Shown piece by piece: positions 51,532 through 61,400 of a DNA stretch of 64,000 nt (positions are counted from its first letter, which is position 1; every line of letters starts with the position of its first letter). Source of the DNA: an uncultured Flavobacteriaceae bacterium (lineage in GTDB: Bacteria; Bacteroidota; Bacteroidia; Flavobacteriales; Flavobacteriaceae); assembly GCA_947488345.1 (NCBI GenBank), contig CANKZQ010000002.1, positions 248,001-312,000 on the forward strand, read 5' to 3'. The notes under the pieces are model-generated. The model saw only the letters and a list, made by a program, of their open reading frames with translations, was not told where the DNA came from and searched no databases. The position numbers were made by a program, and so were the translations under genes.

Positions 51532-52143
51532 ATGACTATCTTCTATAGTTTAGATATTTTAGGCACAGCCGCATTTGCAATTTCTGGTGCTCTGGTAGCA
51601 ATCAACAAGAGATTTGATCCCTTCGGAGTACTAATTATTGCCTTCGCAACTGCTATTGGAGGTGGCACGGTGCGAGATATACTTATTGGTAGAAATCCAG
51701 TAGCTTGGATGCAAGACATCAATTATGTGTATGCCATACTTATCGCGACAGTTGTTGCCATTATCTTACGAAAAAAAATAAGCTACTTAAGCACCTCACT
51801 TTTTTTATTTGACACTATCGGATTAGGTGTATTCACAATTATAGGTACAGAAATAGGTATTCAATATAACTTACATCCACTCATATCAATTGCGTTAGGA
51901 ACAATGACAGCAACTTTTGGTGGTATTATTCGAGATATATTATGCAATGAAATTCCAGTGATTTTTAGAAAAGAAATCTATGCAAGTGCTTGTATAATTG
52001 GAGCTGCGGTTTTTATGCTGTTACAGCATACAACCCTACAAATAAATGCGATCTATATCGTCACCATAATAACAATCATACTTATCCGTCTCGTTGCTGT
52101 GAAATTTAAACTGTCGCTGCCTACTTTCTATAAAGCGGCATAA
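51532..52143 (+). CDS. TRIC/YadS-type cation channel family protein
   Basis: A 203-residue membrane protein with about seven helices in two related halves. Each half contains GGTVRD or GGIIRD motifs (AFATAIGGGTVRDILIGR near residue 40 and MTATFGGIIRDILCNE near 125), which identify the trimeric intracellular cation (TRIC)/UPF0126 family. It is likely a monovalent-cation channel in the inner membrane. Six bases after the SRPBCC gene. Confidence 0.93.
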   Translation: MTIFYSLDILGTAAFAISGALVAINKRFDPFGVLIIAFATAIGGGTVRDILIGRNPVAWMQDINYVYAILIATVVAIILRKKISYLSTSLFLFDTIGLGVFTIIGTEIGIQYNLHPLISIALGTMTATFGGIIRDILCNEIPVIFRKEIYASACIIGAAVFMLLQHTTLQINAIYIVTIITIILIRLVAVKFKLSLPTFYKAA

Positions 52144-52175
52144 ACCCCTTTAAAGCTCGATATGGGAGATAGTTC

Positions 52176-52862
52176 TTAATTTCGGTCCTTCAGTTTAACG
52201 ATAATTACACCATTAGAAGCTCCTAAACTTCCATATTCAGCCGCTTCGCTACCTTGTCTTATCACTTTAATATGGGCAATATCAGTTGTAGGTAGCGTCA
52301 AGAATAATTGCACATTTGAACGCATTTCATCTATTAAAATTAACGGGTTTTGGTCACCATTAAATGAATTAGGCCCCTTCCCCACTTTAATGCCTCCGCC
52401 ATTCGTTTGTACAAATGGGAATCGCGCGTTTAATAGCTGTAAAACTGATGAAAAATCTGCATAATTAGTGCCTTTCAAACCACTCCCTTTGGTCTTAACT
52501 CTATCTTTCTTTAAGGCTACTCCAATTTTTAAATCATCACCACCCGAAGGAACTTTGGGATCACGATACACAAAGTCTATTATCTTCTCACCGGTGTATG
52601 ACGTTGAAAGCAATCCATAAATGTCAGTTGATGTTCCAATATGTTTAGCCGAAGCTGGTATTTTTATTTTGTATTTCCCTCTTTTGTTTGTAGTAACCAT
52701 GGTTTTCACCGAATCAACAAAAATAACAGCTCCATTAATTGGAGTGTTTTTAAAATCCATAACTGTTCCTGAAATTTTTATATGGTCTTTTTTTTGTTGG
52801 GCATCCATAGAAGTCAGGATACCAATAAAAACCATCATCATACAAAGCATTTTTAGTTTCAT
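52176..52862 (-). CDS. Free-standing TonB plug-like secreted protein
   Basis: A 228-residue protein with a signal peptide ending TSMDAQ. A CarboxypepD_reg-like domain (about 27-115: IKISGTVMDFKNTPINGAVIFVDSVKTMVTTNKRGKYKIKIP) precedes a plug-domain-like part (about 130-228: FSSVLQLLNARFPFVQTNGGGIKVGKG, NPLILIDEMRSNVQLFLTLPTTDIAHIKVIRQGSEAAEYGSLGASNGVIIVKL). The C-terminal motif is that of the plug of TonB-dependent receptors, but no barrel follows. It may be a secreted partner of a separate receptor or a truncated receptor. The intact stop and signal peptide favour a stable gene. Confidence 0.8.
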   Translation of the reverse strand: MKLKMLCMMMVFIGILTSMDAQQKKDHIKISGTVMDFKNTPINGAVIFVDSVKTMVTTNKRGKYKIKIPASAKHIGTSTDIYGLLSTSYTGEKIIDFVYRDPKVPSGGDDLKIGVALKKDRVKTKGSGLKGTNYADFSSVLQLLNARFPFVQTNGGGIKVGKGPNSFNGDQNPLILIDEMRSNVQLFLTLPTTDIAHIKVIRQGSEAAEYGSLGASNGVIIVKLKDRN

Positions 52863-52931
52863 AATAATATAATTTTGATAATTATAAAATTACAAAAGAA
52901 AAACTAGTAAAGGTCTCTTTAGATAAGGAAA

Positions 52932-53777
52932 TTAATAATCTCCTAGTGTTTCTGCATTTTGTGCTAGTCCAATAGCTAATTGATCGTCATTAGGAGCTTT
53001 TCCATGCCATGCATGCGTGTGCATCATAAAATCCACTCCATTGCCCATAATAGTATGTAATAAAATACAAACCGGTTTTCCTTTACCAGCTCTAGATTTA
53101 GCTTCTTTTAGGCCGGCAATCACAGCTTCTATATCATTTCCTTTTTCGACTTCTAAAACATCCCATCCAAAAGCTTCAAACTTCGCTTTTAAATCACCTA
53201 AAGGCATTACTGTATTTGTAGAGCCGTCAATCTGTTGTCCGTTATAATCTACAGTGGCAATTAAATTGTCAATTTTCTTACCAGCGGCATACATTATTGC
53301 TTCCCAACATTGACCTTCTTGTAATTCGCCATCACCATGTAAACTGTACACGATAGCAGTATCCTTATTCAACTTTTTACCTTCAGCCGCGCCAATGGCA
53401 ACAGACATACCCTGCCCCAAAGAACCAGAAGCAATACGGATACCTGGCAATCCTTCATGCGTTGTAGGATGCCCTTGTAAACGTGTGTTTAAAAGTCGAA
53501 ACGTTGCCAACTCTTTCACAGGAAAAAAACCACTACGCGCTAAAACACTATAATAAACTGGTGAGATATGTCCGTTCGACAAGAAGAACAAGTCTTCATT
53601 TACCCCATCCATATCAAAATCAGTATTATACTCCATTATCTCTTGATACAAAGCTGTAAAAAATTCGGTACAACCTAAGGATCCTCCTGGATGACCAGAA
53701 TTAACAGCATGTACCATTCGTAAAATATCGCGTCTAACTTGTGTTGAAAAATCTTGTAGCTCTTGAGTAGTTGGCAT
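52932..53777 (-). CDS. Transketolase, N-terminal (TPP-binding) subunit
   Basis: A 281-residue protein covering only the PP domain of transketolase. GHPGGSLGCTEFFTALYQ, LARSGFFPVKELATFR, GSLGQGMSVAIGAAEGKKL and SLHGDGELQEGQCWEA (about 140-155, GDG...N TPP motif) are visible. The Pyr and C-terminal domains, which in Bacteroidota often lie in an adjacent second gene, are not next to it or in the window. A -7 box is at 53800-53807. The whole enzyme transfers two-carbon units in the pentose phosphate pathway. Confidence 0.9.
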   Translation of the reverse strand: MPTTQELQDFSTQVRRDILRMVHAVNSGHPGGSLGCTEFFTALYQEIMEYNTDFDMDGVNEDLFFLSNGHISPVYYSVLARSGFFPVKELATFRLLNTRLQGHPTTHEGLPGIRIASGSLGQGMSVAIGAAEGKKLNKDTAIVYSLHGDGELQEGQCWEAIMYAAGKKIDNLIATVDYNGQQIDGSTNTVMPLGDLKAKFEAFGWDVLEVEKGNDIEAVIAGLKEAKSRAGKGKPVCILLHTIMGNGVDFMMHTHAWHGKAPNDDQLAIGLAQNAETLGDY

Positions 53778-53799
53778 TATTAAATTGAATTTTGAATAG

Positions 53800-53807
53800 C
53801 AAAAATA
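53800..53807 (-). promoter_or_regulatory. -7 box (TATTTTTG) of the transketolase subunit gene
   Basis: The minus strand reads TATTTTTG, 22 bases before the ATG at 53777, matching TAnnTTTG. The following 116 bases up to the zinc-ribbon gene show no other feature. Confidence 0.5.
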
Positions 53808-53923
53808 AAACTTTTAAATTCTGTGACAAATCACATTTTAAAAGTTATTTGAGAGTTGTTAACAGTTCTAATGAATCTCCTAAAAAAGACATTCAAAAGT
53901 CTGCTTACATTTAACTAACCATC

Positions 53924-54352
53924 TTATTTATGATACAGTTGATTATGTACCAATTTGGCGTCACATGCTGTGCAAGTACCAGCAGATCCTGAACCTCCGG
54001 GGTGTCCATTCGGACAATTATAGTGAAAATCACCATACGCGTTTTGAGCCGGTGAAGGTGCACTTTGCGTAGCAGGAGCATTACTAAACGGGTCCTGTAA
54101 TGCGGGTTTTGGCACCGCTAAATTAGCAGGGTGAAAAGCTTGATTATGGACAAACGCAGTGTTACATTCTGGACAAACTCCCTGTTTATCAGATCCTTTA
54201 TGTCCGTTTGGACATGTATAATGATCGACGTTAGGTTTAGCCGCAGTTTTAGCCGTTTCTTTAGTTTCTTCTTTTTGTTGAGGTTTACCCCTTTCAATGC
54301 AAGACGTACATAAGATAGTGATGACGATAATTGACAATAGCTGCTTGTACAT
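53924..54352 (-). CDS. Lipoprotein with two zinc-ribbon-like repeats
   Basis: About 142 residues from the ATG at 54352 (MYKQLLSIIVITILCTSC, lipobox with Cys about 18). A frame open to 54400 extends into the previous gene and is unlikely. Two related units occur: YTCPNGHKGSDKQGVCPECNTAFVHNQAFH (about 41-70) and YNCPNGHPGGSGSAGTCTACDAKLVHNQLYH (about 111-141). Each has Cys, His and a CxxC pair, and resembles the heavy-metal-binding domains found next to metal efflux proteins. The ligand is probably zinc or copper. It starts five bases from the end of the previous gene. Confidence 0.75.
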   Translation of the reverse strand: MYKQLLSIIVITILCTSCIERGKPQQKEETKETAKTAAKPNVDHYTCPNGHKGSDKQGVCPECNTAFVHNQAFHPANLAVPKPALQDPFSNAPATQSAPSPAQNAYGDFHYNCPNGHPGGSGSAGTCTACDAKLVHNQLYHK

Positions 54353-54356
54353 ATAT

Positions 54357-55619
54357 TTAAGTTTTTTGCTTTTTCTTTTTGGCCGCTGGAAACAGCACAT
54401 TATTTAAAATTAAACGATACCCCGGAGAATTTGGATGTAAATCAAGTTCGGTTTTCGGATCTCCTACCAAATGTCTATAATCTTCTGGATCATGACCGCC
54501 ATAGAACGTCCACATACCTTTACCTTTTACACCATGAATATAGCGAGCTTCACGATTCACTTTGTTCTCACCCATGACCAAGACATTCGATTTAATACTT
54601 TTTCGATCAAAACTTGTTGTTTGCCCCATAAATCCTTTTACTAATTGCGTATGATTTTGGCATAACATAGTCGGTACCGGGTCCCATTTTGCTGAATACT
54701 CTTGTAAGGCAAAATAATCTTGTACTTTAGGAATTCTTCGTTTCATGGTCATATCAATCGAAGAAAATTCATATTGTGTTGGACTTCTCACCAAATCAAA
54801 GTCTTTGAAAGCAAAAGTTTTTGAAAAATCTATTTTATTCTGGTAATTAGGTTCTGAAGGATCTCCATCAAACATAGCTTCACATATATCAACACCTTCT
54901 GCTGATAAGGCAATATCAAAACTATCGGTGGCAGAACACATTGCAAACATAAACCCTCCTCCAACTACATAATCTCTTATCCTCAAGGATACGGCCAGTT
55001 TTTCTTGAGATACTTTAGAGTACCCCAGTTTTTTAGCTAGATTTTCGGCATACAATTTCCCTTCGATATACCAAGGAGCGGTTCTGTACGAGCCATAAAA
55101 TTTTCCAAATTGTCCAGTGAAATCTTCGTGATGTAAATGCAACCACTCATAGAGTAATAGTTTATCCTGTAGTACTTCTTCATCGTAAATCACGTCATAA
55201 GGTATCTCAGCATAATTTAATACCATTGTTACCGCATCATCCCAAGGCATTTTATCCTTAGGAGAGTATACCGCTATTTTAGGTGCTTTTTCCAAAATAA
55301 CTGCTTCCATATTCTTTGATGGACTTTCAATTTCCTCTAATATAGATAAAGCCTCTGTATCCGAGACTATTTGATAAGAAACGCCTCTAATTGTACATTC
55401 TTTTCTAAATTCTTTTGTGTCTTCTAACAAAAATGAACCTCCCTTATAATTTAATAACCACTTTACATTGCGCTGCTTTTGTAGCGAAAAAAAAGCAATT
55501 CCATAAGCCTTTAAATGATTCTTTTGTGCTACATCATCCATCGGAATAAAGATGAACGAAGCATAGCTCGCACATGTGATCATCAAGAAAAATATGGAAA
55601 TAACGAATTTAAACTTCAT
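54357..55619 (-). CDS. Secreted Bacteroidota protein often labelled asparagine synthetase B
   Basis: A 420-residue protein with a signal peptide ending ASYAS. FIFIPMDDVAQKNHLKAYGIAFFSLQKQRNVKWLLNYKGGSFLLED is the family's conserved beginning. Homologues are often annotated asparagine synthetase B, but I see no N-terminal cysteine glutaminase, no PP-loop SGGxDS and no synthetase layout. GGGFMFAMCSATDSFDIALSAEGVDICEAMFDG and FYGGHDPEDYRHLVGDP are notable conserved-looking segments. The real function is unknown. It sits between dnaB and the zinc-ribbon lipoprotein on the same strand. Confidence 0.75.
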   Translation of the reverse strand: MKFKFVISIFFLMITCASYASFIFIPMDDVAQKNHLKAYGIAFFSLQKQRNVKWLLNYKGGSFLLEDTKEFRKECTIRGVSYQIVSDTEALSILEEIESPSKNMEAVILEKAPKIAVYSPKDKMPWDDAVTMVLNYAEIPYDVIYDEEVLQDKLLLYEWLHLHHEDFTGQFGKFYGSYRTAPWYIEGKLYAENLAKKLGYSKVSQEKLAVSLRIRDYVVGGGFMFAMCSATDSFDIALSAEGVDICEAMFDGDPSEPNYQNKIDFSKTFAFKDFDLVRSPTQYEFSSIDMTMKRRIPKVQDYFALQEYSAKWDPVPTMLCQNHTQLVKGFMGQTTSFDRKSIKSNVLVMGENKVNREARYIHGVKGKGMWTFYGGHDPEDYRHLVGDPKTELDLHPNSPGYRLILNNVLFPAAKKKKQKT

Positions 55620-55628
55620 ATCAAATGG

Positions 55629-57140
55629 CTAGAATGGAACATCACTATCATCAGGAGCACCAAATACGTCTTCAGCATTAGGAAGCTGATTAGACGGAAT
55701 CACATCATTCATTTTCGACTGAAACTCAGTAGCAAAAGCTTCTTCTAAATCAGCAAATTCTGCTAAATGACCTGTAAACTTTAGTCGAATATTTTCTAAG
55801 CCACCATTTCTGTGTTTGGCGACAATAAATTCTGCCTGTCCTTCACATGGTGTTCTTTCTTCGTCATCCCATTCTGTTACTCCATAATACTCAGGGCGAT
55901 AAATAAATGATACAATATCCGCATCTTGTTCAATCGCTCCAGATTCACGTAAATCTGATAACAATGGGCGCTTACTACCCCCACGTGTCTCTACAGCACG
56001 TGACAACTGCGACAATGCAATCACAGGAATACTCAATTCTTTTGCCAGGGCTTTTAAATTTCGTGAAATTGTAGATATTTCTTGTTCACGATTACCTCCT
56101 TTTACTGCCGAACCTGCCGTCATTAACTGTAGGTAATCAATAATAATTATTTTAATTCCATGTTGAGATGCCAATCGACGACATTTCGCACGTAAATCAA
56201 AAATAGATAATGAAGGCGTGTCATCTATAAAAATTGGTGCCTTAGAAAGGTTTTTCACCTTTACATTCAGCTGCTCCCATTCGTGGGGTTGCAAATCCCC
56301 TTTACGGAGTTTACCAGAAGAAATACCTGTTTCACTTGAAATCATTCTAGTAATCAACTGAACTGAAGACATCTCCAAAGAGAATATTGCAGCAGGAATA
56401 TCAAAATCTATGGCCATATTCTTTGCCATTGACATAACAAAGGCCGTTTTTCCCATACCAGGTCTTGCCGCAAGAATCACTAAATCAGAAGGTTGCCACC
56501 CTGATGTTAGTGCATCTAATTTTGTAAATCCAGATGGAATCCCACTCATCCCTTCTTTTCCAGAAATCTCTTCAATCTTTTTTAGTGCCTGAGATACTAA
56601 TCCCTCGGCTGCCTCAGAACTCTTTTTAAGGTTTCCTTGCGTAACTTCAAATAATTTTGTCTCGGCCGAATCTAATAAATCGAAGACATCACTTGTCTCG
56701 TCATAGGCTTCATCAATTATTTCGCTAGAAATAGTTATCAATCGACGTTGAATGTATTTTTGGATGATGATACGGGCATGAAATTCAATATGTGCCGATG
56801 ATGAAACCTTTTGAGTAAGATTTACCAGAAAGAAATCACCGCCTACACTATCCAACTTTCCTTCTTTACGCAATTGGTTTGATACCGTTAATAAATCAAT
56901 AGGTTCAGATGCATTAAACAATAAAAACATCGCGTTAAAAATGTCTTGATGTGCTGGTTTATAGAAAGCATCGGCATGTAAAATGTCAATGATATCATCA
57001 ACACCTTTTTTGTCAATCATCATAGCTCCCAACACAGCCTCCTCTAAATCAACAGCTTGGGGTGGTAATTTACCTTTTTCAAGATTGATTAAAGTTCCTT
57101 TTTTAGGATTTTTAGCGCGTATAGGTTGTAATTTTTCCAT
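55629..57140 (-). CDS. dnaB: Replicative DNA helicase
   Basis: A 503-residue helicase from the ATG at 57140; a TTG just before it is also in frame. The N-terminal domain (about 25-140: PQAVDLEEAVLGAMMIDKKGVDDIIDIL) precedes the RecA-like ATPase (about 185-455) with Walker A ARPGMGKTAF, Walker B IIIIDYLQLM and QEISTISRNLKALAKELSIPVIALSQLSRAVE. It unwinds DNA at the replication fork as a hexamer. No intein was seen. Confidence 0.96.
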   Translation of the reverse strand: MEKLQPIRAKNPKKGTLINLEKGKLPPQAVDLEEAVLGAMMIDKKGVDDIIDILHADAFYKPAHQDIFNAMFLLFNASEPIDLLTVSNQLRKEGKLDSVGGDFFLVNLTQKVSSSAHIEFHARIIIQKYIQRRLITISSEIIDEAYDETSDVFDLLDSAETKLFEVTQGNLKKSSEAAEGLVSQALKKIEEISGKEGMSGIPSGFTKLDALTSGWQPSDLVILAARPGMGKTAFVMSMAKNMAIDFDIPAAIFSLEMSSVQLITRMISSETGISSGKLRKGDLQPHEWEQLNVKVKNLSKAPIFIDDTPSLSIFDLRAKCRRLASQHGIKIIIIDYLQLMTAGSAVKGGNREQEISTISRNLKALAKELSIPVIALSQLSRAVETRGGSKRPLLSDLRESGAIEQDADIVSFIYRPEYYGVTEWDDEERTPCEGQAEFIVAKHRNGGLENIRLKFTGHLAEFADLEEAFATEFQSKMNDVIPSNQLPNAEDVFGAPDDSDVPF

Positions 57141-57144
57141 CAAG

Positions 57145-57152
57145 CAAATGTA
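57145..57152 (-). promoter_or_regulatory. -7 box (TACATTTG) just upstream of dnaB
   Basis: The minus strand reads TACATTTG, ending only four bases before the ATG at 57140. If used, the transcript would have almost no leader. Confidence 0.4.
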
Positions 57153-57267
57153 ATTTTTTATGGCTAGAAAATATTCTAATTTAAGGTTTTATTTGTTGAC
57201 ACTTTCTGTTAACAAGTGAAAGTTTTGTTAATAAGTTCGTTAGAACTAATCGTATCCAATAATTAAC

Positions 57268-57275
57268 TATTTTTG
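57268..57275 (+). promoter_or_regulatory. -7 box (TATTTTTG) just upstream of the DUF3810 gene
   Basis: TATTTTTG ends four bases before the ATG at 57280, mirroring the dnaB box on the other strand. This would give a leaderless or near-leaderless message. Confidence 0.4.
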
Positions 57276-57279
57276 AATA

Positions 57280-58356
57280 ATGAAAAAGCAAAACATTTAC
57301 AAAGTCCTTACCATTTTCTTCTTTGTTCAGATTTTGTTTATTAGCATCATTTCGAAATTCCCCGAAACCGTAGAGCTTTATTATTCGAATGGTATCTATC
57401 CTACAATATCATCTATTTTTAGAAAAATGTTTGGGTGGATTCCTTTTTCTATAGGAGATATTTATTACTCGTTGTTAGGGTTCTTTTTGTTGATGTCTAT
57501 CTATAGATTTTTTAGGCAAGGATTTAAGCAGATAAAAGAAAGCTTATTTGTTTTTTTAGGATACATCTCTATTTTTTATTTTTTGTTTAATTTGTTATGG
57601 GGCTTTAATTATTACAAAGATTCTTTATTCAACACCTTAGATTTAGAACAAAAAGAATATTCCTTAACAGATTTGGTAGAATTAACGAATGATTTAGTAG
57701 AATTAACTGAAAAGACACATTTATTCATTACACAGAGTGATACAGCAAAAATAGTAGTTCCAGCTTCAGAAGATTGGTTAATTGAGCAAGTTCATATCGG
57801 ATATGACGAGTTGAGCTCTAGATTCCCTCAGTTTGAATACCGCAATAAATCCATAAAGAAATCATTGTTCAGTCTGCCATTAACCTACATGGGTTTCTCG
57901 GGTTATTTCAATCCCATTTCTGGAGAGGCACAAGTTGATTATTTAGTTCCGAAAATTAACTTACCAATGATAAGTAGTCATGAAGTTGCCCATCAATTAG
58001 GATATGCCTCTGAAAGTGAAGCAAATTTTGTTGGTTTTCTGGCGGCAACACATCACAGCAACGAGTATTTTAAATTTTCGGGATATTCTTCCGCCTTACG
58101 ATATTCGATACGAGCAGTATATGGTATGGACTCTATAAAAGGTCGACAAATTATCGAAAATCTCCCTGAAGGTATTGTAAAAACATTTAAAGAGTCTCAA
58201 GATTTTTGGCGTTCCTACCAAAATAAAGCAGAACCGTTTTTCAAACTGTTTTATGACAATTATCTAAAAGCCAATCAACAAAAAGATGGGATGAAAGGCT
58301 ATAGTAAAATGGTTGGGTTGTTAGTGGCTTACAGAGAAAAATATCGTCTGCAATAA
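57280..58356 (+). CDS. DUF3810 membrane protein with a zincin-type HExxH motif
   Basis: A 358-residue membrane protein. Helices are visible at about 8-25 (VLTIFFFVQILFISIIS), 60-78 (YSLLGFFLLMSIYRFF) and 90-110 (LFVFLGYISIFYFLFNLLWGF). The soluble part contains HEVAH at 234-238, then QLGYASESEANFVGF, which adds a downstream Glu: a zinc peptidase site as in gluzincin families. Annotated homologues are DUF3810. Probably a membrane-bound protease with unknown substrate. It is divergent from dnaB. Confidence 0.87.
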   Translation: MKKQNIYKVLTIFFFVQILFISIISKFPETVELYYSNGIYPTISSIFRKMFGWIPFSIGDIYYSLLGFFLLMSIYRFFRQGFKQIKESLFVFLGYISIFYFLFNLLWGFNYYKDSLFNTLDLEQKEYSLTDLVELTNDLVELTEKTHLFITQSDTAKIVVPASEDWLIEQVHIGYDELSSRFPQFEYRNKSIKKSLFSLPLTYMGFSGYFNPISGEAQVDYLVPKINLPMISSHEVAHQLGYASESEANFVGFLAATHHSNEYFKFSGYSSALRYSIRAVYGMDSIKGRQIIENLPEGIVKTFKESQDFWRSYQNKAEPFFKLFYDNYLKANQQKDGMKGYSKMVGLLVAYREKYRLQ

Positions 58357-58445
58357 TTCTTAAAAAAATGTTAATTTCTGCATTTTTACATTAGCTCCAA
58401 ATTATAGTTATAAATTTATAGCTATTAATTAACTCACCTTATTCT

Positions 58446-61400
58446 ATGAAACAAACAAACTCAAAATTAAAATTGAGGATGCTGTTTTTGTTAGCTGTTT
58501 TCGGATGTTTAAACCTTTCAGCTCAAAAATATTTTCCCAAAAACGATGGCGTCAAAACTAAAAACGATAATTATATCGCTTTCACCAATGCCAAGATTCA
58601 CATTACACCAACACAAGTTATTGAAAATGGAACTTTATTGATAAAAAATGGAAAGGTTGTTTCTTCTGGAAGTACCATTACCATTCCTTCAAATGCAATC
58701 AATGTAGATTTAAAAGGAAAGCACATCTATCCTTCTTTTATTGAAATCTATTCAAATTTTGGGATTACGACACCAAAGAGGACTTTTAACTTTAACAGTC
58801 GACCACAATTAGATGCTACTCGAAAAGGCTACTATTGGAATGATCATATCACTCCTGAAATTAACAGTCTCGATAAATTGAAATTTGACAATAAAAAATC
58901 AGCTGAATTGGTAAAGGCCGGGTTTGGAGTTGTAAATACACATTTTCAGGATGGAATTATTAGAGGTACAAGCGCCTTAGTGGCACTAAACTCGAATGAT
59001 GGAAATGATATACGTATTTTAAACGGGAAGGCAGCACAACACCTTTCATTTAGAAGAGGAAATACTTCGAGACAGAGTTATCCTACATCTCTAATGGGCG
59101 CAATGGCCCTATTACGTCAGGTATATCATGACGCGAAGTGGTATGCCAAAGGAGGAGCAACAACTACAGATAGATCACTTGAAGCCTTTAATAGGAATAA
59201 AAATTTACCTCAAATATTCGATGCTGGTAGCTTGGCAAATAGTTTGCGAGCCGACAAAATTGCCAATGAGTTTGGTATCAACTATATTATAAAAGGAGGT
59301 GGCGATGAATATGCTAGAATTAATGAAATTAAAGGAACGAACGCACGCTATATTATTCCAATTGATTTTCCTGAAGCGTACGATGTCAGCAATCCTTTAA
59401 ATGAAGGATTGGTTGAATTAAAAGATATGCGTCACTGGAATCAAGCACCGACCAACCCAAAAGTGCTTAGCGAAAACGGGATCTCTTTTGCACTTACAAC
59501 TTCAGGATTAAAAAAAGTGAGTACTTTTAAAAGTAATCTTATGAATGCTATCAAACATGGCTATGATAAAACCAAAGCCTTAGAAGCATTGACTACTATT
59601 CCTGCCAAAATGCTTGGTCAAAGTAATCAAATAGGTAGCTTAAAGAATGGATCTCTAGCAAATTTTTTAATCAGTTCTGGAGACATTTTCGACAAAGAAA
59701 CCACCTTGTATGAAAACTGGGTACAAGGTCATAAGAATGTAATTAATGATATGCATATTAAAGACATTCGGGGTGAATATGACTTAAAAATTGTAGGAAA
59801 CACCTATTCGTTGAAACTGTCAGGTAAACCAAGTAAATTAAAATCCGAACTGAAGAAAGACAGTTTAAAAATGGATTCAAAGGTAACCTTTAAAGATGGT
59901 TGGTTAAACCTTATTTATATTCCTTTCGATGAAAAAGAAAAACGTTTTGTGCGTTTGAAAGCTGTCGCGGATGACAGTGATAATTTCATTGGTAGTGGTT
60001 CTTTAGCAAGTGGTATGCCCATTACATGGAGTGCAATCAAAAAACCAAACAAAGAGTCTAGAGATGCTGAAAAAAAGAAAACGAATATGTCTTCTGAGAC
60101 GGCTGAAGTACTGCCTATTTCATTTCCGAATACTGCATATGGACTGAGTGAAAAGGCAAGCCAAGAAACTATTCTTTTTAAAAATGCTACGGTTTGGACG
60201 AACGAAACTGAAGGTATACTTAAAAGTACGGATGTATTGGTGAAAAACGGAAAAATAGTTAATATCGGTTCGAATCTTAGCGATTCAAATGCGAGAACTA
60301 TTGATGCCACCGGTAAACACTTAACAGCGGGTATTGTTGATGAACATTCGCATATTGCAGCCGCTGCCATTAACGAAGCAGGTCATAACTCAACAGCCGA
60401 AGTTACAATCGAAGATGTTGTGAGCGATGATGATATTAATATTTTTAGAAATTTATCGGGAGGTGTTACTTCTATTCAAATTTTACACGGGTCTGCCAAT
60501 CCTATCGGAGGAAGATCAGCGGTGATAAAATTAAAATGGGGTGAAACTGCAGATAAATTGATAAATCCAAATGCAGATCCTTTTATAAAATTTGCCTTAG
60601 GCGAAAATGTAAAACAATCGAGAAGTTCAAATGGTTTTCGTTTCCCCCAAACAAGAATGGGTGTAGAACAAGTTTTTGTTGATTATTTCCAAAGAGCTAA
60701 AGAATACGATGCAGAATGGAAGAATTACAACAAACTATCTAAAAAAGTAAAAGCGAGAACCAGCGCGCCAAGATTTGATATAGAAATGGAAACATTGGCG
60801 CAAATATTAAATAAAGAACGTTTTGTTTCCTGTCATTCATATGTACAAAGTGAAATCAATATGCTCATGAAAGTAGCTGATCAGTTCAATTTCAACATTA
60901 ATACTTTCACACATATTTTGGAAGGATATAAAGTGGCAGATAAAATGAAGGAACATGGTGTTGCCGGTTCAACCTTTTCGGATTGGTGGGCGTATAAATA
61001 TGAAGTAAATGATGCTATTCCTTTCAATGCGGCAATTATGCACAGTCAAGGCGTTGTAACTGCTATTAATTCTGACGATCGTGAAATGTCACGTAGATTG
61101 AATCAAGAAGCAGCAAAAACGGTGAAATATGGCGATGTATCGGAGGAAGATGCTTGGAAATTTGTGACATTGAATCCAGCTAAAATGCTCCATCTGGATG
61201 ATAGAATTGGAAGTGTAAAAGTCGGTAAAGATGCCGATTTAGTCTTGTGGACAGATCATCCAATGTCAATTTATGCGAAAGCAGAAAAGACAATGATAGA
61301 AGGAGCCATCTACTATGACCTTGAAAAACTTCCCGAAATGATGGAGTCAATTCAATTGGAGCGCAATAAGCTCATTAATATGATGCTCAAGGCCAAGAAT

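Noticed and set aside
54353-54400. Longer start for the zinc-ribbon lipoprotein
   Set aside because: It would overlap the upstream gene and place a basic stretch before the lipobox signal peptide.
54357-55619. True asparagine synthetase B
   Set aside because: It has a signal peptide and lacks the N-terminal Cys glutaminase and PP-loop motifs.
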